From IMG/VR virus record IMGVR_UViG_3300037070_002091, positions 1-51,987 of that record: a stretch of 51,987 nucleotides of DNA; one strand, written 5' to 3'. Below, one piece after another: positions 16,225 to 24,593 of this stretch; position 1 is the first letter of the stretch, and each line of letters starts with the position of its first letter. Below the pieces are notes generated by a model. That model saw nothing but the letters and a program-made list of their open reading frames with translations. It was not told where the DNA came from and searched no databases. The position numbers and the translations under genes are program-made. Source of the stretch: a virus.

Positions 16225-19109
16225 CCCTTCCGCCCCTGCCGCCGGGGTTCACGCTCGACGCACAGCCGGGCGCCATCCCGCCGCTGCCGCCCGGGTTCAC
16301 GATGGACCCGCCGCCCACCGTGGCCGGAGTCGCGGGCGACGTCGCGGGGCAGGCCGAGACTGGTGCCGACGAGCTGATGGGCTACCTGGGTGACACGATG
16401 TTCCCTGACAACGGGGGGACTGACGCGCCGACGCCGCTCTGGAAGCGCGCGGCGGCCACGGCGCTGTCCATCCCGACGTCGCTCGCCGCCGGCGCCAACC
16501 GTGGGCTCGCGGGCCTCGCCGGCGCCCCTGTCGACCTCGTCAACGCCTCGCCGATGCTGCTAAACCTGCTTCCGGGTACGCAGGGCTTCGCGCCGATCTC
16601 GCCGCACCCCTTTGGCGGCTCGGCGGATGTGCAGGCAGTCATGGACGCCCCGGCGCAGGCCGTGGGCGAGACGAGCTTCCCCGAGCCCGAGAATATGGTG
16701 GAGCGGTTCGCCCAGCGCATCGGTATGGAAATCGGCGCGACGGTTCCGTTTCTCGGCGCCGGGGCGAAGCTCGCTTCCACCGGCCGCGCGCTTGAGGAGA
16801 TGAACCCCGTCGCGCGCCACCTCGCGGCGCCGATGCGGGCGAACCCCGAGGGCGCGGTCCAGCGCGAGCTCTCGTTCGGCACGGCCGCGGGCACCGGCGC
16901 GCAGATAGCCAACGAGGCCACCACCGAGGACAATCGCGGCACTCTCGCCAGTGACGTCGGCGGCTCGATCGCGGGGGCCGCGAGCTACGGCGGCGCCTCG
17001 GGCATCCTGGGCCTGTTCCGCAATCTCCTCGCCGGCGCGACCAACAACCCGAGATGGATGGACAATCTCGCCGGCCAGGCCGTCACCGACCAGATCATCG
17101 ACAACTCGACCGAGATGGGCCGACAGGCCGAGCCCTTCATGCTGCGGGGGGAAGCCCCAAAGCTTGATACGGCGCCGCTGGCCGAGGCCCTGCGCACCCC
17201 GGCCGAGGTGGAGCGGCTGGTGCCCGGGTACACCGCCGACATCGGTACGCGGTCGCAGGATCCTAAGCTGCAGACCTTCGCCTCGGACGCCAACTCGCGC
17301 AGCGCCGGCGCGGGTAACGCGGCGCGCACAAGGAACACGGCCGCCGTCAACACCGAGGTCGGACGGCTGGCGCCGCAGGGCGACCCCGCGGAGTTCCGCC
17401 TCGCCTTGCAGCAGGGCGTCGACGAGCAGATTCGCAGCTTGTTTGAAACCGAGCAGCAGGCCCAGGCCGCCGCAGCGCAGTCGGGGGCCGCCGTCACGCC
17501 GCACCTCCCGCACGAGACCGCCCGTGGTTCCATCATGCGCACGGGGCTGCAGGGCTCCTACGACGAGGCCCTCGACCAGGTCGCTCAGATGTACCAGGCG
17601 ATCGAGGGCGGTACGATCGACCCCCAGGCCCTCGCCGCCCGCTTCGCGGAGATGGGCGACACGCTGCCAGTCGAGGCGCCGCGGCCGGCGGCGGCCGGCG
17701 GACCGGCGCGGGTGCTGGAGGCGCGCGGCGAGGCCCCCGTGCCCTTCTCCGAGGCGCAAGCCATCCGGTCGAACCTCTCCGACGAGCAGCGGGCCGCGCG
17801 TGCCGGCAGCGAGCCTTACAGAGCCAGCATCGCCGGACAGTACCGCGACACCCTTGACGAGTATCTCAACGAGTCGATGGACCCCGAGGCGTCGGCGCAG
17901 TACCGCGACGCCAACCGGGCGCGCTTCGACGTGGGGCAGCGGTTCGAGGAGGGCAACACGGCCATCGCGCAGTCGCTCCGGCGCACCGAGCGCGGCGGCT
18001 ACCAGCTTGACGCGAGCGCGCTGCCGCGCAAGTTCATCCAGCCTGACACCGGCAAGATCGGCGACTACGGCATGCTGATGAAGGAAGCGGGCGGTGATGT
18101 GAACGTGCGCGATGCCATCGCCGACCAGATTCTCGCCGACGCCCAGCCTGCCATCAGGCAGGGGGACGCGGCCGTGCGCCAGTTCTTGAACGAGCACAAC
18201 GTCATTCTCTCCGACTTCCCCGAGGTCCGCGGTCGCCTCGAGGAAGCCGGCGTGTCCATGAGTACCATGCGCGACGCTGAGGAGGCGCGTCGGACCGGCG
18301 AGGCGCGTCTCACCACTCCGGGTCGCTCTCCCGAGGCCGACTACCTCAACAAGGCGCCGGGGCAACCCTTTGGTAACGACGAGAGCCGCCGCAGCGTGGC
18401 GCGCATCATCAACGCGGCCGACCCGCGCGCCGCGACGCGCCAGCTGCTCGAGACGGCGGGGAGTGACCCCGAGGCCGCGGTGAACCTGCGCTCCGCTTTC
18501 TGGGAAGAGGTCAGCGGGCGGGGGCACAACAGCGCGACCGACATGGGCGGCCAGGACGTGTGGAACGCGCGCAAGGTGCGCGACATGCTGAACGATCCGA
18601 AGACTTCGGCGGTGGCCGAAGAGTTGTGGAGGGACAACCCTGACGATCTGCAGGCCATTCGCGACGTGTTTACCGCACTGGAAGCGGCGACCCCGGGCAA
18701 AGCTCGGGCGCCGGGCTCCTCCGGTACGGCGCAGTCGATCCAGGGAAAGCTTGACCCCTCCCTCACGACTACCAGCATCGCCAGTCGCGCCCGAAGCGTG
18801 AAGCGCGGGCAGATGTCGCTCCCGATCGCCACCATCGACATCTTGTCGACCTGGATGCGAAACAAGAGCACACAGGTCCAGGCTCGGGCCATCGACACGC
18901 TGGCCGCGCAGGTCGTGAACAACCCCGGCCTCGCCGCCGACCTGCTCGACAAGTTCAACCCGGCCACCTACGCGGCGAGCCGGCAGATGCTCGTGCAGAA
19001 ATACGGCGTGCGCGTCACGAGCCTATTGAAACTGCTCGACGAAGTGAACGGCGGCGAAGAGGATCCGGACGCGGAGATGAAAGGAGCGATCGGCGATGGC
19101 TCTGACTGA
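16209..19109 (+). CDS. Large internal virion (ejection) protein
   Basis: A 966-residue product, the largest of the ejection block. Two copies of a (P)LPPLPPGFT-(L/M)-D motif occur at residues about 8-32. Residues about 80-115 and 175-190 are hydrophobic and Gly- and Ala-rich, and could be membrane-active. The rest is long, charged helix with Gln- and Ala-rich coiled coils, and the C-terminus has paired helices (TIDILSTWMRNKSTQVQARAI). No lysozyme or transglycosylase motif is seen; the adjacent gene supplies a peptidase instead. Probably forms part of the trans-envelope DNA channel, as large ejection proteins do in P22 and T7. Confidence 0.75.
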   Translation: MGSAVALPPLPPGFTLDAQPGAIPPLPPGFTMDPPPTVAGVAGDVAGQAETGADELMGYLGDTMFPDNGGTDAPTPLWKRAAATALSIPTSLAAGANRGLAGLAGAPVDLVNASPMLLNLLPGTQGFAPISPHPFGGSADVQAVMDAPAQAVGETSFPEPENMVERFAQRIGMEIGATVPFLGAGAKLASTGRALEEMNPVARHLAAPMRANPEGAVQRELSFGTAAGTGAQIANEATTEDNRGTLASDVGGSIAGAASYGGASGILGLFRNLLAGATNNPRWMDNLAGQAVTDQIIDNSTEMGRQAEPFMLRGEAPKLDTAPLAEALRTPAEVERLVPGYTADIGTRSQDPKLQTFASDANSRSAGAGNAARTRNTAAVNTEVGRLAPQGDPAEFRLALQQGVDEQIRSLFETEQQAQAAAAQSGAAVTPHLPHETARGSIMRTGLQGSYDEALDQVAQMYQAIEGGTIDPQALAARFAEMGDTLPVEAPRPAAAGGPARVLEARGEAPVPFSEAQAIRSNLSDEQRAARAGSEPYRASIAGQYRDTLDEYLNESMDPEASAQYRDANRARFDVGQRFEEGNTAIAQSLRRTERGGYQLDASALPRKFIQPDTGKIGDYGMLMKEAGGDVNVRDAIADQILADAQPAIRQGDAAVRQFLNEHNVILSDFPEVRGRLEEAGVSMSTMRDAEEARRTGEARLTTPGRSPEADYLNKAPGQPFGNDESRRSVARIINAADPRAATRQLLETAGSDPEAAVNLRSAFWEEVSGRGHNSATDMGGQDVWNARKVRDMLNDPKTSAVAEELWRDNPDDLQAIRDVFTALEAATPGKARAPGSSGTAQSIQGKLDPSLTTTSIASRARSVKRGQMSLPIATIDILSTWMRNKSTQVQARAIDTLAAQVVNNPGLAADLLDKFNPATYAASRQMLVQKYGVRVTSLLKLLDEVNGGEEDPDAEMKGAIGDGSD

Positions 19110-19680
19110 TCTCTACGCCTCGCCGGTGGCCGCGGCTTCGTCGATGGTAGGCGCCAATGAGCGTGACGCGGCCGTGGCCGACTTCCTCCGGACCGGCGGC
19201 GCCAATCTCGACCCAGCGACGCAGGCCTGGTGCGCCGCTTTCGTCAATGCGAGCCTCGGCCACGCGGGAGTGCAGGGCACCGGCGCCATGAACGCGCGAT
19301 CGTTCCTCGATTGGGGGCAGCCGGTCGACCAGCCGCAGCCTGGTGACGTCGCGGTCTTCTCCCGCGGCGACCCGGGCGGCTGGCAGGGTCACGTCGGCTT
19401 CTTCGAGGGCTTCGGCCCCGGCGGGCAGATCAACGTCCTCGGGGGCAACCAGGGCGACAGCGTCAGCGTCGCTGGCTTCGACCCGAGCTCGCTGCTAGGC
19501 TTCCGCCGTGCGCCGGGCGACCCCAGCGCGGCGCGCCAGAGTGGCGGCCTCGACGATCTCTACCTGCCGCCACAGCAAGCCCAGGCCGCGCAGGAGCCCA
19601 ACGAGCAGACGGCGCGCGCTGAAGCGGAGAAGCTCAAGCGCAAGGCGTTGTTCGATACGCTGCCGGGCTTGTATGGTTAG
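19096..19680 (+). CDS. Virion-associated NlpC/P60- or CHAP-like peptidase (TIGR02594 type)
   Basis: A 194-residue product. Its catalytic pattern is clear: Cys46 in AWCAAFVNASLG, His99 in GHVGFFEG, and a polar residue near 118 in LGGNQGDSV; PQPGDVAVFSRGD sits between, as in this family. It would cut peptidoglycan stem peptides or cross-links locally while the DNA enters. The C-terminal 55 residues are Gln-, Ala- and Glu-rich helix, likely for docking in the virion. It overlaps the large ejection gene by 14 nt. Since a GH19 endolysin is encoded elsewhere, this is more likely an entry enzyme than the lysis enzyme. Confidence 0.82.
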   Translation: MALTDLYASPVAAASSMVGANERDAAVADFLRTGGANLDPATQAWCAAFVNASLGHAGVQGTGAMNARSFLDWGQPVDQPQPGDVAVFSRGDPGGWQGHVGFFEGFGPGGQINVLGGNQGDSVSVAGFDPSSLLGFRRAPGDPSAARQSGGLDDLYLPPQQAQAAQEPNEQTARAEAEKLKRKALFDTLPGLYG

Positions 19681-19690
19681 GAGATAGACA

Positions 19691-20917
19691 ATGGCCGTCG
19701 CTGCCGCAACACCCATCACCCTGTCGGCCTCGTGGACGCTGCTCAGCGACGCGGGCGACACCTGGATCATCGACGTTCTCCAGGGTGACGCTCTCGTCGC
19801 CTTCTCATCGGGCACGCCGGGGGCCACCGTGCAAGGCCACGCAGTCGTGTCAGGCGAGACACTGGCCCCCGACACCGGCCTCGCCATCTACGCCCGGTCG
19901 AACGGCGGGACGGCGATCGTCAGCATGTCGCAGGTATCCGATGGGGGCGGAGGCGTAGGGGGCGGCGGGGACGCCTCGGCCGCGAATCAGACGACGATGA
20001 TCGCTTCGCTCAGCGTCATGGATGATTGGGACGAGACTGACCGAGCGAAGGTCAACCCGATCGTCGGTCAGGCCGGCGTAGCCGCGGGCGCGGGCCCGGT
20101 CAGCGCGACGGTTCAGCGGCATACTCTCGCCTCAGACGACCCGGCGGTGACGGTGCTCGGAGCGCAGGCGGACGCTGCATCGGCCTCGACGTCGATCAAG
20201 GGTGCGCTTCGCGGTATCGCGACGGCGCTGGGCATCACCGCTCTGGACTTGGGCGCCGGCACGGGCGGCACGCGCACGATCCGGACTATGCTCGACTCGG
20301 CGTCGACACTCGTCCTCGCGGCGGGCACCGCTCTCGTCGGTAAATTCGGCATCGACCAGACCACCCCAGGCACCACCAACGCCGTCGCGCCGATCAGCGG
20401 GCAGGCGGGCGTGGCCGGGGGTGCTGGCGCGATCACTGCCCTGACCCAGCGCGTCGTTCCGGCGTCGGACACGACGTTCGGCTATACCAGCACGGCGTCG
20501 TTCACCCCAGCGGCGGCCTCGCACGTGGGCAACGACGTCGTCGGTGGAGCGCAGAGCTTCGCGTCGATCGGCCCGAGTGCCGGGCTGATTAGGATCATCG
20601 GCGCGACGCTGGAGATCGACAACTCCAGCGCCGAGGCAACGGCGTGGCGGCTGCATCTCTACAACGTGACGCCGACTTCGGCCATCGCCGACGATGGTGC
20701 CTGGAACTACGCCGACACCGACCGGTCGCAGTACCTCGGCTACGTCGATTTGCCGTCGACCGCTACCGATCTCGGTTCGAATCAGTGGGCGGAGGCCGAT
20801 CCTGGCAAAACTATCAGGCTCTCGGGGACGGGTGTCTGGGGCTACCTCACGAACCTGACCACGCTGACACCCGGCGCCGTCGTGCATAAAGTCACTCTTC
20901 ACGCGGTCTCTATCTGA
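19691..20917 (+). CDS. Structural protein, probably surface-exposed (tail or fibre)
   Basis: A 408-residue product with AGGAGATAGACA before the ATG. Residues 1-80 are a beta-sandwich-like domain (TLSASWTLLSDAGDTWIIDVLQGD), followed by a Gly-rich linker (SDGGGGVGGGGD). A duplicated motif appears at about 123-145 and 235-255: (V/A)-(N/A)-PI-(V/S)-GQAGVA-(A/G)-GAG followed by an (S/T)-A-X-(V/L)-(T/Q)-(Q/R) strand. The C-terminal 140 residues (RIIGATLEIDNSSAEATAWRLHLYN) look like a jelly-roll. TGATG couples it to the next gene. Function is inferred from its position at the end of the structural arm. Confidence 0.65.
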   Translation: MAVAAATPITLSASWTLLSDAGDTWIIDVLQGDALVAFSSGTPGATVQGHAVVSGETLAPDTGLAIYARSNGGTAIVSMSQVSDGGGGVGGGGDASAANQTTMIASLSVMDDWDETDRAKVNPIVGQAGVAAGAGPVSATVQRHTLASDDPAVTVLGAQADAASASTSIKGALRGIATALGITALDLGAGTGGTRTIRTMLDSASTLVLAAGTALVGKFGIDQTTPGTTNAVAPISGQAGVAGGAGAITALTQRVVPASDTTFGYTSTASFTPAAASHVGNDVVGGAQSFASIGPSAGLIRIIGATLEIDNSSAEATAWRLHLYNVTPTSAIADDGAWNYADTDRSQYLGYVDLPSTATDLGSNQWAEADPGKTIRLSGTGVWGYLTNLTTLTPGAVVHKVTLHAVSI

Positions 20918-21588
20918 TGATCTCCTCTCTTCGCCCGGGGGTGTCCTACGCGCTCCGCTACCCACCGGTCCCTTCGCGCGTCCCGATCTTCAAGACCACG
21001 CTGACCGACACGACGGATGCAGACACCTCGACGTTCACCGAGGTCGACATCGGCGTGCCGCACCCGCGGCGGGTCGTGATCCTGGCGACGATGCACGGGG
21101 TCATCGCCAACGTCACGGCGACGGTGCAGGGCAGCCTCGGCAGGGTGTCGTCTGCCTCGCAGAGCAGCCGCTACACGTCGATCATGTCCTACCGGGTGCC
21201 AAAGGGGTTCACGACGGAGATTGTCGTCACCTCAGCCGCTTCGTTGCGCAAGGCAGTCGGGGTCTTCGTTGCCTACCCGCTATCCCACCTGATCGAATCC
21301 AGCGACGACACTACCCAGGCCACCACGACAGATGCGGTTCTGACAGTTAACGGGATGGCCGATGGGTTCGTCATCTACTCCGGCGCGCAGCTCAACATCC
21401 TCGGCGCCTTCGGTGCGACCTGGAGCGGAACGGATGCCGCAGTCGAGAGTGTCGACGCGCAGCTCGAAGCCACGAGCTCCTACTCCTTCGGCTATGTGCC
21501 GCTGACCCAGACCCTAGTCGGGGCTACCCTGACCATTGCCGAAACCACTTCGGGTACGAAGCACGCGACCGCCGCTGCGTTCCACTAG
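20917..21588 (+). CDS. Structural protein at the end of the late transcript
   Basis: A 223-residue product, beta-rich and Ser- and Thr-rich (TTLTDTTDADTSTFTEVDIGVPHPRRVVILATMHG), without cysteine and ending in KHATAAAFH. It starts on the ATG of the preceding gene's TGATG junction. Composition matches small virion surface or tail proteins. Its last 65 bases overlap, antisense, the minus-strand gene at 21524-21802. No clear T-run terminator follows. Confidence 0.65.
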   Translation: MISSLRPGVSYALRYPPVPSRVPIFKTTLTDTTDADTSTFTEVDIGVPHPRRVVILATMHGVIANVTATVQGSLGRVSSASQSSRYTSIMSYRVPKGFTTEIVVTSAASLRKAVGVFVAYPLSHLIESSDDTTQATTTDAVLTVNGMADGFVIYSGAQLNILGAFGATWSGTDAAVESVDAQLEATSSYSFGYVPLTQTLVGATLTIAETTSGTKHATAAAFH

Positions 21589-21802
21589 CCCGGTTCTGCC
21601 ACCACGGATTTTCGGCGCGGTTGATGCCGCCGTAGCTCACCGTGAACAGGGGGAGCCGGAACCCCCGGCGTCGCCGCCAGCGACCCTTGCGGGTCTGCTT
21701 CCACTGTATCGCGGCGATCACCGCCCCGCAGCCCTCTTCGTCGACCCGCTCCTGGGCCTCGGATACCCGTATGAGTATCTCTCCGGTTCCGAGTACGAAC
21801 AT
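21524..21802 (-). CDS. Small basic protein at the divergent control region
   Basis: A 92-residue product on the minus strand. The ATG at 21802 has a very strong ribosome site (GGGAGGAAAG) and a promoter of the TGACATAC family 38 nt further up (21840-21868), which is why I take it as real. The first 40 residues form a plausible small domain (ILIRVSEAQERVDEEGCGAVIAAIQW) and the rest is Arg-rich (KGRWRRRRGFRLP, TQRRSRAS), suggesting nucleic-acid binding. Its end runs antisense into the last structural gene. It could be an early regulator; no family is recognised. Confidence 0.5.
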   Translation of the reverse strand: MFVLGTGEILIRVSEAQERVDEEGCGAVIAAIQWKQTRKGRWRRRRGFRLPLFTVSYGGINRAENPWWQNRASGTQRRSRASYPKWFRQWSG

Positions 21803-21839
21803 CAGCCTTTCCTCCCCTGCCAGGCCATCACGTCTCCTG

Positions 21840-21868
21840 TATGTATGTCAGTCGTATATCACCGTCTC
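21840..21868 (-). promoter_or_regulatory. Minus-strand promoter P1 of the TGACATAC family
   Basis: On the minus strand this reads GAGACG, a 17-nt spacer, TACATA. The spacer (GTGATATACGACTGACA) is nearly the same as those of the promoters at 30078 and 41732. The -35 is weak, the -10 fair. It would drive the gene at 21802. Confidence 0.6.
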
Positions 21869-21887
21869 CCTCGGTCGGCAACCCCCG

Positions 21888-21917
21888 TTGACAGATTGTC
21901 CGGACAGGTTGTAGGTT
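21888..21917 (+). promoter_or_regulatory. Plus-strand promoter with two abutting operators, for the repressor-like gene
   Basis: TTGACA at 21888-21893 is followed, 18 nt later, by TAGGTT at 21912-21917. Two 13-bp sites, at 21889-21901 and 21902-21914, each match the GGACA-N3-TGTCC palindrome at about 10 of 13 positions and fill the spacer; their junction makes TGTCCGGACA. Transcription would begin at about 21924, on the start codon itself, suggesting autoregulation. Confidence 0.6.
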
Positions 21918-21922
21918 GGCTC

Positions 21923-22216
21923 ATGCTCTCCTTCGATGCAGCCCGGTTCCTCACCCACCACTTTCGCGACAGTTCTGACATCCAGGACGCGGTGCGCGAG
22001 TGTGACGTCGAGCCTCCGTCGCTGGAGCAGATCCGAAAGTGGCGGGAGCGCAACAGCATCCCCGCCGACTGGTTGACTATTTTGGCTTTTATTCTTGAAG
22101 CAAGGACGGGACGCCCCGTATCTTTATCCTATTTCATGGTGGTACCATGTCCAACAAGCCCACAACCGAGCAGCAAGTCCGCAGTTACTGGCGAACGTGC
22201 CACGATCTTCGACTAG
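21923..22216 (+). CDS. Repressor-like DNA-binding protein (probable HTH), leaderless
   Basis: A 97-residue product. The ATG at 21923 is chosen because the promoter at 21888-21917 predicts a transcript beginning right there, and no ribosome site exists, as in leaderless phage repressor mRNAs. The N-terminal 65 residues are helical (LSFDAARFLTHHF, ECDVEPPSLEQIRKWRERNSIPADWLTILAFILEA), with a pattern like the second half of Cro/CI-type HTH domains (I-x-K-W...IP). No cleavage or dimerisation domain follows. Probably binds the GGACA-N3-TGTCC sites. The last 70 bases overlap the next gene. Confidence 0.55.
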   Translation: MLSFDAARFLTHHFRDSSDIQDAVRECDVEPPSLEQIRKWRERNSIPADWLTILAFILEARTGRPVSLSYFMVVPCPTSPQPSSKSAVTGERATIFD

Positions 22217-22341
22217 CGCGAAACACGAAGATGGACGATACTCTCGAACTTGATGAATTGTCCTACCTCGCGCGGTTCACCAACCTCCCAAGGTTACGCG
22301 CGGCCTGCCTCTCGCACCTCCACTGCACGGTCACAGCATGA
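22147..22341 (+). CDS. Small hypothetical protein
   Basis: A 64-residue product (MSNKPTTEQQVRSYWRTC then a helical stretch), starting inside the end of the repressor-like gene with a weak GGTGGT upstream. The ATGA overlap with the following zinc-finger-like gene supports it being translated. Composition is helical with three Arg clusters; no family recognised. It might be a regulatory partner of the upstream protein, but this is only position. Confidence 0.5.
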   Translation: MSNKPTTEQQVRSYWRTCHDLRLARNTKMDDTLELDELSYLARFTNLPRLRAACLSHLHCTVTA

Positions 22342-22577
22342 AAGACGACAGTTGGAAAGGCGAGCACCTGATTCGCAGCGTTCCGCGCGCCGCCCATAAT
22401 CCGTTGGGCGGAATCCAGCGGGACGCGCAAGGCAAGCGCCGCAACGCACCTTACAAGATATGCGCCGTGCCTAACTGCGGGCGCCGGCTGTCGCAAGCGA
22501 ACCATTCGGACGTCTGCCGGCGCCACAACCACGCCGTCGGCTACTGCCACTGCACTGAATGCCGGATGCGACGGTGA
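22338..22577 (+). CDS. Small zinc-finger-like protein
   Basis: A 79-residue basic product coupled upstream and downstream by ATGA and GTGA. The Cys/His arrangement, ICAVPNCGRRL, then C-RRHNHAV and YCHCTECRMRR, offers enough ligands for one or two zinc sites. Pro- and Arg-rich N-terminus. Similar small Cys-His proteins occur in phage early regions, sometimes as DNA-binding or HNH-like factors, but the HNH catalytic pattern is not complete here. Confidence 0.6.
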   Translation: MKDDSWKGEHLIRSVPRAAHNPLGGIQRDAQGKRRNAPYKICAVPNCGRRLSQANHSDVCRRHNHAVGYCHCTECRMRR

Positions 22578-23065
22578 AAGTCCTCGGCGTCGACCCGGGG
22601 GCGACCGGGGCCTTCGTGATGCTCAGCGAAACCGGGCTGGTCGTGCTCGACATGCCCACGTTTCTCATCACGCGCGGCCGGTCCGAGAAGGCCGAGGTCG
22701 ACGTGCGCCACCTCGCCGAATGGCTTGCAAGCTTGAGGCCCGACGTTTGCTACTTCGAACAGGTCGGCGGAATGAAGGGGCAAGCGGCGGGCGCCGCGTT
22801 CAACTTTGGCCGCAGCACGGGCCTGGCCGAGGCCGCCGTCAAGCTCTCGGGCGCCCGGTTCGTTGCGGTTCCACCCGCCACCTGGAAGCGGCGCATGGGG
22901 TTGCTCGGCGCCGGCAAGGACGCGGCGCGGCAAATGGCGGCCAACCAGTTCCCCGACGCCGCGGCGTTCTTTCGCCGTGCCAAGGACGATGGCCGAGCCG
23001 AGGCGGCGCTGCTCGCAGAGTACGGTCGCCGCATCGAGGCCCCCAAAGAGGACATCTTCGCATGA
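22574..23065 (+). CDS. RuvC-like Holliday-junction resolvase
   Basis: A 163-residue product. I prefer GTG at 22574 (GTGA overlap, product begins MKVLGVDPGATG) to the ATG at 22559. RuvC hallmarks: Asp7 in GVDPG, Glu62 in CYFEQ, and the C-terminal acidic cluster DDGRAEAALLAEYG, with a Glu at a site often Asp. It should cut four-way junctions to free branched DNA before packaging. Its C-terminus is APKEDIFA, one of the shared acidic-Phe tails of this genome. Confidence 0.85.
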   Translation: MKVLGVDPGATGAFVMLSETGLVVLDMPTFLITRGRSEKAEVDVRHLAEWLASLRPDVCYFEQVGGMKGQAAGAAFNFGRSTGLAEAAVKLSGARFVAVPPATWKRRMGLLGAGKDAARQMAANQFPDAAAFFRRAKDDGRAEAALLAEYGRRIEAPKEDIFA

Positions 23066-23259
23066 ACGAACCCTACGACGGCCCGAGCCGCCTCACCGGC
23101 GAGATCGCTACCGCCAAGTACGCTGAGACGGCGGTGCTCAAGCTGCCTGCGACCGGGCAGTCCGTGCGCGGCCTGGTCCTGCAGCGACACGAGCTTGGAC
23201 AGGTCACGATCGAGTGGGCGGGGATGCGGATCACCGGCTTTCCGGAGCCGACAGCGTGA
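23062..23259 (+). CDS. Small hypothetical protein
   Basis: A 65-residue product coupled to the resolvase by ATGA and to the next gene by GTGA. It is beta-rich (AVLKLPATGQSVRGLVLQRHELGQVTIEWAGMRITGF), with no hydrophobic segment. No family recognised. Confidence 0.6.
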   Translation: MNEPYDGPSRLTGEIATAKYAETAVLKLPATGQSVRGLVLQRHELGQVTIEWAGMRITGFPEPTA

Positions 23260-23588
23260 CTCGCACGCCACTCCCCGCCCGTCGCATCAGTCGCCTCGTC
23301 GATATCCAGTTCGACGGGCGTAGTTACACGATCTGCGTGGGCTACGACGAGGCAGGGCAGCCGCGTGAGGCCTTCGTCGACGGAGCCAAAGAGGGCTCAG
23401 GCATGCGCGCCATGCTCTCAGACGCCTGTATCCTCGCGTCGATCGCGCTCCAGTATGGCGCCAAGCCTTTCGAGCTCCGCCACTCTCTCGGCATGGTCCC
23501 CGCCTTCCACGATGGCCGGGAGACGCAGATCCGCGCCTCGCTGATTGGCGTGCTCATCGACGCCCTGGTGCCCATCACCGAATTTTAA
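23256..23588 (+). CDS. TSCPD-domain protein
   Basis: A 110-residue product from the GTG at 23256. The middle (EAFVDGAKEGSGMRAMLSDACILASIALQYGAKPFELRHSLG) matches the layout of TSCPD domains, which occur at the C-terminus of some ribonucleotide reductases and as stand-alone phage proteins. Here no TSCPD cysteine string is visible, so the assignment is by the helical G-x2-x-A-x-LSDA...ALQYG core. No ribonucleotide reductase is encoded. Role unknown; nucleotide metabolism is a guess. It ends just before the promoter at 23598. Confidence 0.6.
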   Translation: MTRTPLPARRISRLVDIQFDGRSYTICVGYDEAGQPREAFVDGAKEGSGMRAMLSDACILASIALQYGAKPFELRHSLGMVPAFHDGRETQIRASLIGVLIDALVPITEF

Positions 23589-23597
23589 TTGTATGTC

Positions 23598-23626
23598 TTG
23601 ACGGACGACTTGTCCGGGCGTACACC
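23598..23626 (+). promoter_or_regulatory. Plus-strand promoter with overlapping operator (P4)
   Basis: TTGACG at 23598, 17-nt spacer, TACACC at 23621. A 13-bp palindrome, GGACGACTTGTCC (23603-23615), lies over the -35 and spacer and differs at two positions from the perfect one at 42708. A single GTATGTC half-site of the other family abuts the -35. It would drive the genes from 23652. Confidence 0.6.
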
Positions 23627-23651
23627 CAGCAACGACCGACACGGACCGCAC

Positions 23652-24065
23652 ATGACCCTGACCCTGACCCTCCACGGTGAAACGCTTGGCAATGTCATCG
23701 ACCAGATGCGTTTCCTGCTGGACACCGTCGAAACAGACGAGGGTCGGGCTCTCCTGGCGGCGATGCACGGAGAAATGCCCGCAGCGCAGCGCAGAGCGCC
23801 GCTGGAGCACTTCATCAGCCCCGAGGCTATCGAGGCCAGCGCAGATGGACAGGCGTCCGAGTGCAGTTCTGACGACGTCCGCGCGGCGCTGAAAGAGTAC
23901 GTGTCGCGCTTCGGCGAGGACGCCGCGGTCAAGCACATCCCCACGATCATCGGCTGGAACCGGATCTCCGAAGTCCCGCCCGAAAAGCTCTGGCGCGCCA
24001 GAGCCGCAATTCACGTCGCCATCCAGTCCGGCAAGCCTGCCGGTCGCAACCCCAGAAGAGGATAA
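23652..24065 (+). CDS. Hypothetical protein, first gene after the 23598 promoter
   Basis: A 137-residue product. The ATG at 23652 gives a leader of about 20 nt after the predicted start of transcription; upstream codons to 23589 lie inside the promoter. N-terminal strands (TLTLTLHGETLGNVI), then charged helix, and a C-terminal half with EVPPEKLWRARAAIHVAIQSG. Followed 4 nt later by the AT-hook-bearing gene. Possibly a single operon of DNA-binding or recombination accessory factors; no family recognised. Confidence 0.65.
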   Translation: MTLTLTLHGETLGNVIDQMRFLLDTVETDEGRALLAAMHGEMPAAQRRAPLEHFISPEAIEASADGQASECSSDDVRAALKEYVSRFGEDAAVKHIPTIIGWNRISEVPPEKLWRARAAIHVAIQSGKPAGRNPRRG

Positions 24066-24069
24066 TCGC

Positions 24070-24591
24070 ATGGGTATCACTGTCACGATCGAAGCCATCA
24101 GCGCGGATGAGGCGCGCTCCGAAATGCAGCGTCTCCTTGGCGGCACGTCGACCGGCCTCGCGAGCGCCACGGACCGCTTCGATGTCTCGGGCAACGAAGT
24201 CGTCGCGCCCGCGGTTGTCGTCACCGCCCCGGCCGTCGAAGCCCCGAAGCGCGGCCGCGGTCGTCCCGCCGCCGCGACGAAGGCCCCCGAGCCCGAGAAG
24301 ACCCCGGAGCCTGCCGCCGCGCCTGCTGGCAACCTCTTCGACGAAGATGAAGACAAAGACAAAGACGAAACCGCGGAGCCCGATGACCTGATTGGCGGCT
24401 TCGTCATCACCCCCGAAGGCGTCAAGGCGGCGATGACGCGCTATAGCGAGGTCTTCGGCATCGAGAAGTCCCGCGAGAACCTCCCCGGCATGCTCGGCTT
24501 CCCGAAGTGGTCGTCGCTCCGGGACGAGGCGACGCCGGAGCAGGTAGCGGAGGCTCTCAAAGCCATCACCACGGCCCTCGCGGCGGCTTGA
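24070..24591 (+). CDS. Protein with AT-hook-like motif and acidic linker
   Basis: A 173-residue product with AGAGGAT upstream. Three parts: an N-terminal domain (1-50), a low-complexity linker holding an AT-hook-like APKRGRGRPAAATK at about 58-71 and an acidic run NLFDEDEDKDKDETAEP, and a C-terminal helical domain (VKAAMTRYSEVFGIEKSRENLPGMLG). Position just before the DUF2800 nuclease and SSB suggests an accessory role in recombination or replication. The AT-hook would favour the minor groove of A/T-rich DNA. Confidence 0.65.
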   Translation: MGITVTIEAISADEARSEMQRLLGGTSTGLASATDRFDVSGNEVVAPAVVVTAPAVEAPKRGRGRPAAATKAPEPEKTPEPAAAPAGNLFDEDEDKDKDETAEPDDLIGGFVITPEGVKAAMTRYSEVFGIEKSRENLPGMLGFPKWSSLRDEATPEQVAEALKAITTALAAA

Positions 24592-24593
24592 CC

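Noticed and set aside
16560-18527. Long minus-strand open frame (655 codons) opposite the large ejection gene
   Set aside because: It is the mirror of a GC-rich plus-strand gene with strong third-position bias; no ribosome site, low-complexity Arg/Leu/Gly composition.
20765-20790. GGTTCGAATC, resembling a tRNA T-loop
   Set aside because: It lies inside a well-supported structural gene and no acceptor or anticodon stems could be built around it. A similar GGTTCGAACC at about 34468 lies in the sulfatase gene.
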